In this document: one piece after another, positions 21,638-32,620 of the stretch
Position numbering within the stretch: the stretch's first letter is position 1
Layout of the letters: the number at the start of each line of letters is the position of its first letter
NCBI GenBank assembly: GCA_021234155.1
Contig: JAJEKV010000002.1
Coordinates: 20,733,726 to 20,797,725, forward strand
DNA: 64,000 nt
Source: Isoetes taiwanensis
Taxonomy: Eukaryota > Streptophyta > Lycopodiopsida > Isoetales > Isoetaceae
Reading direction: 5' to 3'
Made by a program: the position numbers and the translations under genes
Notes under the pieces: model-generated
Seen by the model: only the letters and a program-made list of their open reading frames with translations
The model's database searches: none
Told to the model about the DNA's origin: nothing

Positions 21638-24600
21638 ATGGCTGCTCCAACCAAATTCCCTACTCTTCAAGTTACTGCTCCAAGGGATCCGGCTCTTTTT
21701 GAGTCTGTGATTTTCTCCACTCCCACCTTTCGAGATTCCCTTGCCGGTCCAAGTCGCGAAGTTGCGGAACGCCATGGGCTTTATGAATTCTCCAAGCAGG
21801 ACCTCCCTGCACCCAATCCGGAGCAACTCAGGCAGTTTGTCGCTCACATGATCAACACCACGGACGGGTACGCCACCAAAGTCGACCAGACAGATATTCT
21901 GCTCACCCCGCTTCTTCTTTCTCAGGTATTCCAGTTACCTTTATGCAGGCCTGCTTTATCTTGGGCTGCTTTACAGGAACAAGATGTCGCTCAGTATGGC
22001 CAAACTCCTTATCAGGCCAACACTCATAGACTCTCAAACATTGCCAAGCCCTATGACCTCTTTGTTAAATTTCTGTGGCGAAAGTTCTATGGGTATTCCA
22101 TCAAGAATACTCATATCAATAAGCAGTTTTTCAACATTGTCATCACAACCATCCACTCCACCCACTCTATTGATTGGCCCCAGATTTTGTTCTTACGTCT
22201 CCTTCATGAAATTGATCGCATCAGAGCCTCCCCTTCTTCGGGCCTGAAACTACCATTGGTGGTCATCTGCAGGCCATCATCTGTCATTGTGTCCCTATCC
22301 CCAGTCCCGGTTCTCAAACACATCGAAAACACTACTTCTCAAGCATCCACCAGACCACTTTCAAATCCTATTCCTGTTGACCAACATGCTGAAACCTCAC
22401 GCCCTCATCATGCCCACAACCAAGAAAGACCTATATCCATTTCCTCTTCGTCCACAGAAACTGACCACCAACACTCTCAAAATGTCTCACAGGAGTCCCA
22501 CTCTCACAGACACCACTCTCACAGACAATAGGGCCCACCACCTCCACCATCCAGACATGCCTTATATCAATATCAACAGGATGTCCAAGCCGTCATGCTC
22601 AAGCTTCAAGACTCTCAGGAAATTTTCATGAACGGAATTCAAGGTTACATGGAGACCACGGAAGCACTTCATAGAGATTTCCAGGCCGCCACCGTCAAGA
22701 TTCAATCTCTTGAAGATAGTCTTCAACAAAAGCACGAGGCTCTTTTACAGGCCCGTGAATCTCTCAAGGCTGAACAGGAACAAACTAGCCTGCTTGCTGA
22801 TCAACAGGCTCGGTTACAGTCCACTATTCCTGACTACCAACAAGGATAAGGATAAGGATAAACTCCTTTCCGACAAGGATCAAGCTCTTGCAGATCTCCA
22901 AACCATGTACACGGAGCTCTCTCAGAATTACACCAAACAGGTCCACGAACTTACTGAGCGCAATGTGCGCATCTCTTCTCTCGAAGACCAACTTTCCACG
23001 CTGCACACTCAGCTCACGCCTCTCCAGGCTCAACTCACTGAAGCACAGAAGCAGAAAATAATTGATGATATAGAAATTGCCACCCTTCGGCTTCAAAGCT
23101 CCACTCAAGTGCCTTCCTCTTCACACGCCACGCTCTCTCACAAAAAGTCCCGTGATCAGTCCCTTCTTCTTGCTGACAAAGATAATCAGATCCAAGACTT
23201 GGAACATCAACTCAAGCAAGCTGTTCAATCTGCGGAAGAAGCACAAAATCAACAGGAAGTATACATTGACCTTCCGCATTCCTCAGGATTTTTTTACCCC
23301 TTCCAGCTATTTGGATTACGTGGTGGCCAGACGCTATTCATTTCTTCTCAAGTGGTATTCGGCAAACGGCAAACTTTCTGAGCCACTGGGCAGTGAGGAT
23401 TTTCTAAGGATCTTGCGGGACCTTTCCATGGAAGACAGAGGCTTACTCTGTGCACTCTTAGTCTTTGATCAACTCCACTGTGCGGATCCCGATTTTGTCA
23501 TCTTCCGTGTTGTTCAGCCTATGGCTTATATTTTTCATGATTTTTATCTGGCTGATACACAGGATAAGTTCTTAGATGGGCCTCATCGGATTTTTCAAGG
23601 CAACCCTCATGCTCATTGGCTGTTATTGGAAACCAATCAGTATCTACAGGATCCTGCTCAAGCCAACACTCTTTGCACGGAGTACATGCCTGAGCTTGCT
23701 CATCACCTACCTCTCTGGCAAGCTGAGACGTTGGAACAGGTGCAGAAGAATTTAGCCCATCCTAAAGATCTTCCGTTTGCACAACTTTACATGCAGCACC
23801 TGGGTGGCTACAACAACCTGCGTGCCCTTCTGGACAGCAAGACTATACCCACGGGATGGGTTAATCCCCCAGTTTATACCATGCTCTCCGACTCTAATTG
23901 GGATCAGTGGTGCCGTGCTCTTGATGCCGACCTTGTTCGAGAATTCCGGGAGCAGGCCCAGCAACCAATGCCAACCGGCAGTGCTCAATCTCCATATGCT
24001 TCATTGGGTGCACCCTCGCGCCCTAGATCACTGCGGATTGGTGCCTTCCCTTCTAGACCAAATTCCTGGAAGGCCACGCTGGGTCTCTCCTCAGATCTCC
24101 ACGGATCTCCGCTGGGATCCGCGTTTTGTTCGACGCTCTAATTGGGAGAATGGTGCCACTTTGGAGCACACTGAAAATTGGATCTGCATCCCTAATGAGC
24201 GTGGTTGGCAGACGCCCACTCAAGCTGTCTCTGGCCTTGATCTCTTTTTGGAGCGTGCTGCCACCTCCCCAGATCCCTCAGTTCACACACAAGCAGGCTT
24301 TTGTGCTGCTTTAAAGTGCCTCTTGTTGAGTTCTCTCAACCGACAGCGTCCTATATATTATTGCAACCCGAATGCCAGCGTCAGTGCCTTCGGTCTTTAG
24401 ACTTGCCTTCTCATGGAATGCCAGTATGTCCCTGCTGAAGCACACCGGGCCTTGGAAGAAATGGTACACTCTGGTTTTCTCATTGACGCTCTTCCAGCAA
24501 TCGGTCTCAACACTCCTGAAGCTCTCCAGGCACGCCAAGATCTCATTGGGAACTATCATAATGGTGCCCGTCCTCATACCCGCCAGGATGAATTTCAGAC

Positions 24601-24655
24601 TGCTAGGTTCCCGCCATCTGAAACAGTTCCCCCTTTTCTCCTCCCTGAGTGTTAG
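21638..24655 (+). pseudogene. Element B third ORF (accessory protein, function unknown)
   Basis: ATG 21638 opens MAAPTKFPTLQVTAPRDPAL. The N-domain (to about 22250) has SREVAERHGLYEFSKQDLPA, LLLSQVFQLPL, DLFVKFLWRKFYGYSIKNTH and IDWPQILFLRLLHEIDRI. After a frameshift the coiled coil (22595-23270) has LEDSLQQKHEALLQARESLK, DQLSTLHTQLTPLQAQLTEA and DLEHQLKQAVQSAEEAQNQQ. After another frameshift the C-domain (23280-24650) has PSSYLDYVVARRYSFLLKWY, MEDRGLLCALLVFDQLHCAD, STDLRWDPRFVRRSNWENGA and PPFLLPEC. It stops at TAG 24653, created where the polypurine tract was lost; in A the frame runs on into the LTR. An upstream extension of the frame from 21245 exists but starts in low-complexity sequence, so the conserved MAA start is preferred. 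No known family is recognised. Confidence 0.78.
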
Positions 24656-25243
24656 TTCAGTACGTACTGGTACAGGACTATTCATGCACACGACAGACCA
24701 GGTCAAGAACAAAGATCCACAGTCAGGTTCAGGTCAGTCGTCAAAAGCCCAGCAGAAGACCAAGCAGCAGACCAAGCAGCAGATCACGCAGAAGGCCACG
24801 CCCGCGCCAAAGAAGAGGCCGAGAACAGACAAGTGACGGGCCGTCACCGTCAGCGTGAGTGTGATTTCAGGCATTTCAAGAGGCACCGCCAATATTCCTG
24901 CAAATCAGGCCTCCTTCCAGGAGTCGGCACCGAGATCTGACAAAGTGTCTATATTGGGCCAGCGGCCATTGTACTATATATATGAGTAGAGCTAGCACTC
25001 GAGTTTTTGGTCTTGTCTCCATTCTGTTTCTCTCTATTGCGAGAGCTCATGTATCATCATTGATATCAAAGAGTTTTGTTCTCATCATTGTGTTCTCATT
25101 GTTTTCTTTTGTTCTCTCTCTTTTCCTTTTTTCTTTGTTTATTTGCAAATCCCGCGTGACACAGCTACCGGATTCTCCTGTTTGATCCACGGGTCCTCAC
25201 AGAGGGCTATCTTGCAGGAGTTCCCGAACCCAGACCCCAAACA
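24650..25243 (+). repeat. Element B 3' LTR
   Basis: 594 bp from TGTTAG (24650) to CCAAACA (25243), followed by the duplication GTGGC. Its end matches element A closely (CGAACCCAGACCCCAAACA). It carries an extra 12-bp CAGCAGACCAAG-type repeat near 24770 relative to the 5' LTR. It follows the third ORF directly because the polypurine tract is missing. Confidence 0.93.
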
Positions 25244-25248
25244 GTGGC

Positions 25249-27336
25249 CAGTAGCAATTTTGAAACTGGTGTTATAAGCCCAAAAAACAGTAGGCAACTT
25301 GTCTTGCCAATCCGTGCGAGAGGCATCATAGATTTTCTTTAGAATAGTGATGAGAGTTTTGTTTGTACTTTCAGCCAAACCATTCCCTTGAGGATAGTAA
25401 GGGGTACTCTTCCTATGTTAGATGTGCAGATAATCCGTCAGTTCCTTGATAGTATGATTGACGAAGTGAACACCACGATCACTAACAAGTCCGTGGGACA
25501 ACCAAAATGCGTGATGATGTGCGTGTAGAGAACCTTGGCCGTGCTGGCTGCAGTGTTGTCCGGAAGTGCACAAGCCTCTGCCCATTTTGTAGTATAATCA
25601 GTGATGACCAGAATGTAACGGGCACGGGTGTGCCGCGCAGGAGGATCCATGGGTCCCACAAAATCCATTCCCCATTTGCTGAAGGGAAGTGGCGTGGCGA
25701 CCGGCGTCAACGGAAGAGCATCACGAGCCGTGGGCCGTCCCACACGCTGACAGACGGCCCCCGTGCGACTGTGAGCGTGGGCATCCTTGAAGAGCGTGGG
25801 CCAGAAGTATCCTGCCAGAAGAATTTTGCGTGCCGTGGTGTCACCACTGAAATGACCACCACCAAGCCCTTCATGGGCTTGTCGAACGATATCGGGCACC
25901 TCATGAGGGAGGACACAACGACGGAGGACCATGTCGTTGCCGCGTTTGTACAGATGGCCCGCAACCATGGCGTAGTCACGGACTTCACGGAGAAACTGAC
26001 GGCGGCGTGAGCGAAGCTTTTCTGGAGAGAGTGTGGGATCTTTGGATGGAAGAGCTCCAGTGAGGAGATACTACTCAAAGTTGTGGAACCAATGGGGCGT
26101 GGCTGTGACAAGGAACAGTTGAGCGTCTGGAAAGGCGTCAGAAACACCCGTGGAGGTATCATCTGTGTGGATGCGTGAAAGGTAATCGGGCACCACATGA
26201 GACTTGCCTGCCTTATGTACAATTTCGAAGGGAGCAAATTCTTGCAGAAGAAGGACCCAACGAGCAATTCGACCCGTAGGCGTGGCCTTGTTGATCAAGT
26301 AAAGAAGAGCTTGATGATCAACAAAGAACTTGATCTTGCTTCCCAACAAATAGTGACGAAAATGTTGGACACAGAAAACTAAGCCCAATGCTTCCCGTTC
26401 CGTGGCAGAGTAGTTGCCCTCAGCAGGGATTGAGTTTTCTGCTAGCATAGCGGATCGTTTTATCCCTGTGCTCATCATAGGCCTGAGAAAGAACAGCACC
26501 AATGGCAAAAGCAGAGACATCTACATGAACGTGAAAAGGCTTGTCCCATTGAGGAGGAACAAGTACCGGGGCCTGAGTAAGTAACAGCTTCAACTTCTGG
26601 AAAGCATCTTCCGCCTGAGGATTCCAAGCCCAAGTGGATTCATCACCCGTAAGTTTATGAATGGGATCAGCTATAGCCGCAAGTCCAGGTATGAAGGTAG
26701 AATAGTAGTTGACCTTACCTAAGAAGGAACGTGTCTCCTTAATATATTTGAGGGTGCGTGGGCCTTCAGCACACAACTTATTTTGGCAGGATCCGTGGTA
26801 ATCCCGTCTTTACTAACCACATGACCCAAATTAAAAGAACATCTGAGGTGACGCAAAAGCTGCATTTCTCAGGGTTGAGACTGATGCCAGACTCATCACA
26901 TTTTTGAAAGACCAGCTCTAGCTTCTCCAAGTGATCATCCATGGAGCTGTAAGCTGAAAAGTCATCTTGAAAAATCTGGAGAAAAGGTTTATCCTTCATA
27001 TAGTCATGTAAGACAGAGAGCATGATGCGCTTCTTTCTTGATAGAAATTTGATTGTACCCTGAAAAGCCATCCATGAAAGAGTACATCTCATGATCAGCA
27101 ACCTCTTCAAGAACCTGGTCTGTGAAGGGAAGCGGGAAGTGATCACGCTCCGTGGCCTGATTGAGTTTTCGATAGTCCACACAAATGCGGATCTTACAGT
27201 TGTGCTTGAGAGCAATGACAATGGGGCTCACCCATTCAGAGTGTTTGACCTCATAAATCAAGCCAGCAGCTAAGAGTTTGTCAATTTCGGCCTTGACACA
27301 GTCACGGTAATTTGGGTTGAGCCTGTACTGTCGTTG
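25249..27336 (-). pseudogene. Element A reverse transcriptase, RNase H, integrase (first part)
   Basis: RT starts right after the UAG at 27339 with QRQYRLNPNYRD and shows VDYRKLNQATERDHFPLPF. About 100 bases encoding the TTPWGTFAYKVVPFGLS block are deleted near 27035 (GYNQISIKKE then RIMLSVLHDYM), removing part of the fingers/palm. The FQDDFSAYS box follows. RNase H: HVHVDVSAFAIGAVLSQ and ATEREALGLVFCVQ near 26600-26350. Integrase: GGHFSGDTTARK, WGMDFVGPMDPPARHTRARY and STNKTLITILKK, cut at 25249 after AYNTSFKIATG and resumed at 13898. Frameshifts lie near 26.8, 26.45 and 25.5 kb. It is inactive. Confidence 0.9.
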
Positions 27337-29253
27337 CTAGATTGGGCGGGCTTCAGGTTTGGTAGGAATGGTTAGTTCCCCCAATTCTTTGTTTATTCCT
27401 CGAAGATCTTTGTAGCTCCAAGCGAAAATATGTTTGAATTTTTTGAATAGCGTCACGGCGCGTGCTTTATAGGGTGGTGGAAGATTGGCAGCTAGGCGGA
27501 CTGGTTGATTGTTACCAATGTCCACGATGTCCAACTCTGGAGTTTGAATATGTGGAACCACTTCCGTGTCCTGAACATGATGAGCAGGAGGTTGAAGCAT
27601 GACGGGTGGTGCAGTATTGTGAGTGGTGAAGAAAAGAGGTTGTTGAGCATCATCAAGCAAGGGTTGCTTCATGACGGCATGAACATCCACATTCTCTGAA
27701 GGGAGTTCCGTGTCCGAAAAATGGTCAAGACGTTGAATTCGATTACAAGAAGCCAGGTAAGGGTCCAGTAGAGCGGCCACAGCTTGGTCCTGATCAAGAG
27801 TCATCTCTCCCCAAGGATCAGCGTACTCAGGGTAGGATGAGAGAGGCAGACTCGCTGGTGGAGCCTGAACATTATAGATATTTTGTGCTTCTTCAGAATC
27901 AGTGTCGGAGATGGAAGGTTCAGCATTTTCAACCGAGATTAACTTGCCAGTTTCTAAATCCATTGTAGCATTGAGATGACCATCAGTGATGACAAGTTGG
28001 TCCGTTGCCCAGTAATGAATACTTTTAGCCTGGCAAAGAAAAGGTCATCCTACCAGCATTTCATAGTCACCCGGATCTTCTCCAGCTTTCCAAACCCCAA
28101 ATTCCAATGGGAATTTGAGATCACCAATGCTAATGTGAAGGAGAGGAGTGACGCCTTGAGGACGCGTGATATGGCCATTGGCCAACTTGATGTCATAAGG
28201 GGCACGATATAGTTGTTTGATGCCCAATTGCTTCCTGAGCTTATCAGTAATGAGATTGACAGCACTGCCACCATCAATTTGAACGTGATTGATGTGCTGA
28301 TTGCCCACTGTGTCATGCACCGTGGGTGTGGATGTCGCGATGGCTCCAACCAGAACAGTGGGAAGAGGCAACTAATCTTTGAGAGCCGGACAGAGTTTTA
28401 AAATGGTGGCCAGGCTCAAAGGAATCTTGATCTTGGCAAGTTCCAAAGGAACATGAGAAAATGGATCAGCAGGATCCAAAGGAGCAGGAATCTGAGGTAA
28501 AGAAGCTGAAACCTCTTTGAGAAGTTCCACCTCTGCAGCCAAGGCCTCAAATTCCTCCATATGAGCTTGAGCACTCTGATCCAGAGGTTTGCCTTTAGTG
28601 TTGCCAAAAGTTGGATAAGTCAGCTTCAAATTGTGAGTAGGAGATGAAGGCGGAACCGGCGCATAGAAAGGTGGAGCATATGTGGGAATATAGCTGGTGG
28701 GAACAGCCATGGGCTGAGAACCAGTTGGTATTGGAACAGAAAAACCCGGAGGGTCAGTGAAAGGAGATTCCTGTGGGGAAGGACCATGGGAGCCCTTCTC
28801 ATTAGGCTTGAGATCAGTGAGTTGGTAGACAGGAAGAGCATGATGAAAGGATGGAGAAGCTTGAAATTCATGAACGTGGGGAGGGCCAAAGGAAACTTGA
28901 GGGTAGCCCATCCCGGCAGGAGGTGAAGAAGGTTGTGACGGCAGAGGGGTGTGGCCTGAAGGTATGTGAATATAGGTGCTTTCAGGAGTCTGGAAATAGT
29001 GAGGCGTGGGCTGAACAGGGGTATGATGTGGCGACTGAGGTTGAGAACAATGGCGACACACAGGGGGAGACCCTGGTCGAGAATGAGCACGAGGGGTAGG
29101 AGGTGCTGACTGAGCTCTTGAGCGGACACGACCTCCCTCAATGTCATAAACATTGTCATACATATCCCGAACAGCCTCGCGTCATTGATGGCGCTCCAAA
29201 CGAGCCGCCGTTTGGCAAAGAAGTTCCTCTGGAGTGAAGGCACGAGCAGACAT
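27337..29253 (-). pseudogene. Element A gag-protease with internal gag deletion
   Basis: ATG 29253 (MSARAFTPEELL), TGA near 29204, then RDMYDNVYDIEGG and a Pro/Ser-rich N-part. HMEEFEALA is fused directly to AEVELLKEVSASLPQ, so the capsid core and both zinc knuckles (about 1.4 kb in element B, 15253-16649) are gone while the frame stays open. A TAG at 28374 replaces Gln. The protease has IDGGSAVNLITDKL and EMLVG, with TGA at 28047-28045 replacing Arg. A linker (PPAHHVQDTEVVPHIQTPEL) leads to TAG 27339-27337. Gag, protease and RT are all in one frame, so the ancestral order was gag-pro, UAG, pol. Confidence 0.88.
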
Positions 29254-29281
29254 GGTAGAAGGAAGGAAAGAAAGATCAGAC

Positions 29282-29297
29282 CCGGCAACGACGACAG
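29282..29297 (-). promoter_or_regulatory. Element A primer-binding site (tRNA-Asp-like)
   Basis: One base inside the 5' LTR the minus strand reads TGTCGTCGTTGCCGGG, matching 14 of 16 bases of TGGCGCCGTTGCCGGG, the complement of the plant tRNA-Asp(GUC) 3' end as I recall it. This primer is typical of Tat/Ogre and Athila elements. The B and C sites are more degenerate. Confidence 0.65.
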
Positions 29298-29873
29298 TGT
29301 TTGGGGTCTGGGTTCGGGAACTCCTGTAAGAGAACCCTCTATGAGGACCCTTGGATCAAACAGGAGAATCCGGGAGCTGTGTCACGCGGGATTTGCAAAA
29401 AGAACAAGGAAAGGGAAAACAATAAGACCACAAAAACACAAATGTGTGAAGAAAACCTGTTGATATCAATCAGAATACATGAACTCTCGCAATCGAGAGA
29501 GAAAATGATGGAGACAAGAACCAAAACTCATCTAAAACTCAAATGCTAGCTCTGCTCATATATATAGTACAATGGCCTCTGGCCCAATATAGACACTCTG
29601 TTAGGTTTCGGTGCCGACTCCTGGAAGGAGGCCTGATTTGTGGGAATGTTGGCGGTGCCTCTTGAAATGCCTAAAATCACGCTGACGCTGACGGCCCATC
29701 ACTTGTCTGTTCTCTGCCTCTTCTTTGGCGCGGGCGTGGCCTTCTGCGTGGTCTTCTGCTTGGTCTTCTGCGGGGCTTTTGACTGCGGACCTGGACCTGA
29801 CTGTGGCTCCTTGTTCTTGACCTCGTCCGAGGTGTGCATGAATAGTCCTGTACCAGGACGTACAGGACTAACA
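29298..29873 (-). repeat. Element A 5' LTR
   Basis: 576 bp, same length as the partner at 8926-9501 and about 96.5 percent identical by my count. Flanked on the outside by CATAA (29874-29878). Confidence 0.95.
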
Positions 29874-31030
29874 CATAAGGCCATACACTTTTGCCAACCC
29901 ACCAATACACTAGAAGCCAAAGAAAATGCGTCTAAAAGCAGTTTTGCAGCTTTAAGGTTCTTGAAGTTAGCGATGAGAAAGAGAAACGGGTCGTCAGCAT
30001 ATTGATTGCAAACTTCTTGTGTACCATCCTCCACAGTGAGACCCTGAAAGATCCCCTCTGCAAATAACTCCGATAGCATCTCTCGACAATTGTGAAAAGG
30101 AGTGGTGCTAAAGGGCATCCCTGATGAGTATCTCGACTAAATGGGAAGATCGCTAATGGCTCATCATGAAAGAGAACAATAGCTCCGGCAGAGAGATGCA
30201 ACTTCATGATGTCTGATGTGAATTGCTATCTGAATCCCAATCTGAGCATACACAAGCGCATGAACTCCCAACTGACACTGTCATATGATTTTGTAAAATC
30301 AAGTTTAAGATACACAACAGGATGATTTCACCGACGTACCCAATAGATCCCCTCATATGCAGCAGCCACATTATTAAGAATGCATCTTCTTGGAATAAAT
30401 CCTGACTGAGTTATAGAAATGGACTCAGCCAAAATACCCTTCACCCTCTCTGCAAATGCCTTGGCAAATATTTTATATACTGATGGTAGTAAAGTGATGG
30501 GTCGCCAATCTGCAATAGTCTGGGGATCTTTGATCTTGGGGATCAGCGAGATGGCACCTGTATTCAAGATTTTGTCCAGGGCGGTGGACCAACAAAATTC
30601 ACAAAATGCATCAAATACATCTGGCTCCAACTACTTCCAATATTCTTAAAAGAACTCAATTGGTATATCATCCAACCCTGGGCACTTCCCTTTTTTAAGT
30701 TCAAATACTGCCGAACTTAGATCAACAACAATTATAGCAGCCTCTACCGATAGACTTTGCCCTTCAGACATGATGGAGATGTTTAGATAGAATTGCGTCT
30801 CGCATTTTTGACTGAAAGGGCAGATGTTTCTCAGCAAAAAATGCTTAGATGCTGCCTGAGCCCCATTGGCTACGAGACTACTGGGTCATCTGACAGACGC
30901 ATGGATGACATGGCTGACGCCATGTGACCTTGCTTGGCTATGCGAAAGAAGAAGCCTGCACAATGGTCTCCATCACGAAACCACTGCAAGCCTACTTTGA
31001 TCTTAATCTGTTCAACATTTATAATAAGAA
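29874..31030 (-). mobile_element. LINE2, 5' part (reverse transcriptase)
   Basis: The upstream half of the LINE cut by element A. Read on the minus strand from about 31030: LQWFRDGDHCAGFFFRIAKQ (the usual W..EGD.NT.FFH block), KKGKCPGLDDIPIEFF, GAISLIPKIKDPQTIADWRP, ITQSGFIPRRCILNNV, YLKLDFTKSYDSVSWEFM and HQGCPLAPLLF, then a YADD-type box seen as QYADDPFLF near 30005. This is an L1-clade reverse transcriptase. Stops and frameshifts are present. The endonuclease domain is not seen, so the copy is 5'-truncated or decayed beyond 31030. Sequence joins 8925 perfectly once A and one CATAA are removed. Confidence 0.85.
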
Positions 31031-32442
31031 TGAACTATGAACTTGAATTAGAGGATGGCCTTAAGCATATCTATCAAATGTTTATGTGAATGTTCCTTGG
31101 AAGTTTTAACCATAGATGACTTTTGATTTACAACCATCTTCCACCCACTAGGCGTCCTCCACGAATGTCTGCAAAAAAAACTCCAGGGGAAAGGGGGGGA
31201 GGGGGTAATTCAATGGTTTTTCTGATATGTGGAGTGTCATGTTCAATGGTGTAATACGTAATATTAATAATATATTTATACAAGTGTTTGTAATATGAAG
31301 GACTGTGTGAATTGACCCTCAAAACAAACCCAACATGAAAGGTTCCCTAGATCCCCTTGGATTTCTCTCATATTCCCTAAGATTCTATAAAGATTCCCCT
31401 AGGTTCATAAGATTCTCTAGAGATTCGCCTAGAGTTTCAAAGATTGCCCTAAGATTCCTTTAGATTTTGTAACTATCTATATAGATTCTCCAAGATTCCT
31501 CTAGATTCTCAAAGATTTTACAAAAACTCCCTTAAATTCTGCTATATTAACAAAGATCATCCCAAGATTCCTCTTCATTCTCCAAGACTATATGTAGGTT
31601 TTCTTGGATTCCCTAAGATTCTATAAAGATTCCCTTAGATTTCCCTAGATTCCTAGATATTCTCTTGATATTCCCATAGATTGCCTAAGATTCTCGTGAG
31701 ATTCTTCCCGATTCCTTGCAATTCAATAAACATTCCCTTAGATTCTCCAAAATTCTACAGAGATTCCCCTAGATCCTATGAAGATTTCCCTGGATTCTCC
31801 AAGCTTCCATCAAGATTCCCCTAGATTCTTAAATATCTTATAAACATCCCTTTAGTTTCCCCTAGATTTATAAAGATTCTCTTGAGATTCCCTTAGATTC
31901 CCCTACATTCCCAAACATTATCTCAAGATTCCTCAAGATTCTATGTAGATTCTCCAAGATTCTCCTAGATTGCCTTAGATTATATGAAGATTCTCCTTAG
32001 ATTCCCCTAGATTCTCCTTGATTCTCAAAGATTTTAGAAAGATTCTCTCAGATTCCATTAGATTCTCAAAGATTCTCTTAAGATTCCTCTAGATTCTTTA
32101 AGATCTTAAAAGATTACACTAGATTCTCCCAGCTTGCATGAAGAGTCCCCTAGATTCTCAAAGCTTTATGAAGATTCCCTTAAATTCCCCTAGATTCCCA
32201 TAGATTTTGAAGGGTTCTCTTGAGATTCCCCTAGATTTTCAAATATTATCCCAAAATTCCTCTAGATTTCCCAAGATTCTATGTAGATCTCCTAGATCCC
32301 TATAGATTCTACAAAGATTCTTCTAGATCCCCTTAGATTCCTTAAGATTCTAGAAAGATTTCCCTACATTCTTATGATTTTACAAAGTTTCTCCAAAATT
32401 CTATCAAGATTACCCTAAATACTCAAAGATTTTAGCAAGAGT

Positions 32443-32620
32443 CTCTTCCCTTTAGTCTAGTGGTAACACACTAGGTCTAGCAACTATAGGTCTCGAGTTC
32501 GAGACTGCCCAGAATCGCACTATGAACTGTTGGGTGTCAAAACCTGGGGGCACCAGTTGGATGCTGCCTAGTGGCGTGACGTTAAAATACTATCTATCTA
32601 TCTATCTATCTTTAGATCTG
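32443..32620 (+). mobile_element. tRNA-derived SINE
   Basis: The head has RNA polymerase III boxes: A-like TAGTCTAGTGG (about 32455) and B-like GAGTTCGAGAC (about 32495). The body ends GGCGTGACGTTAAAATA, followed by TATC repeats. The same tail occurs at 35577, so this is a dispersed family. Confidence 0.7.

Larger units (their letters stand above)
13899..25243 (+). mobile_element. Element B: Ty3/gypsy LTR retrotransposon nested in element A
   Basis: Plus-strand element of the same family as A, flanked by GTGGC (13894-13898 and 25244-25248), a duplicated 5-bp piece of A's integrase gene. LTRs are 590 and 594 bp. Without the 323-bp insertion at 19959 it is about 11.0 kb. It keeps the full gag, which A lacks, then protease, UAG, RT, RNase H, integrase, the antisense small gene and the third ORF. 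Several frameshifts and stops (gag start, 15757, about 16750, 17849, 18344) and loss of the polypurine tract make it inactive. Confidence 0.95.
8926..29873 (-). mobile_element. Element A: Ty3/gypsy LTR retrotransposon, interrupted by element B
   Basis: Both LTRs are 576 bp, begin TGTTAG and end AAACA in element orientation, and are flanked by the 5-bp duplication CATAA (8921-8925 and 29874-29878). Removing element B (13899-25243 plus one GTGGC) leaves about 9.6 kb. Order on the minus strand: 5' LTR, primer-binding site, gag-protease, UAG, RT-RNaseH-integrase, antisense small gene, third ORF, polypurine tract, 3' LTR. The LTRs differ at about 20 sites by my count (about 3.5 percent) with no length change. 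The coding part carries nonsense codons, a 1.4-kb in-frame gag deletion and a deletion in RT, so the copy is dead. It lies inside LINE2. Confidence 0.95.
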
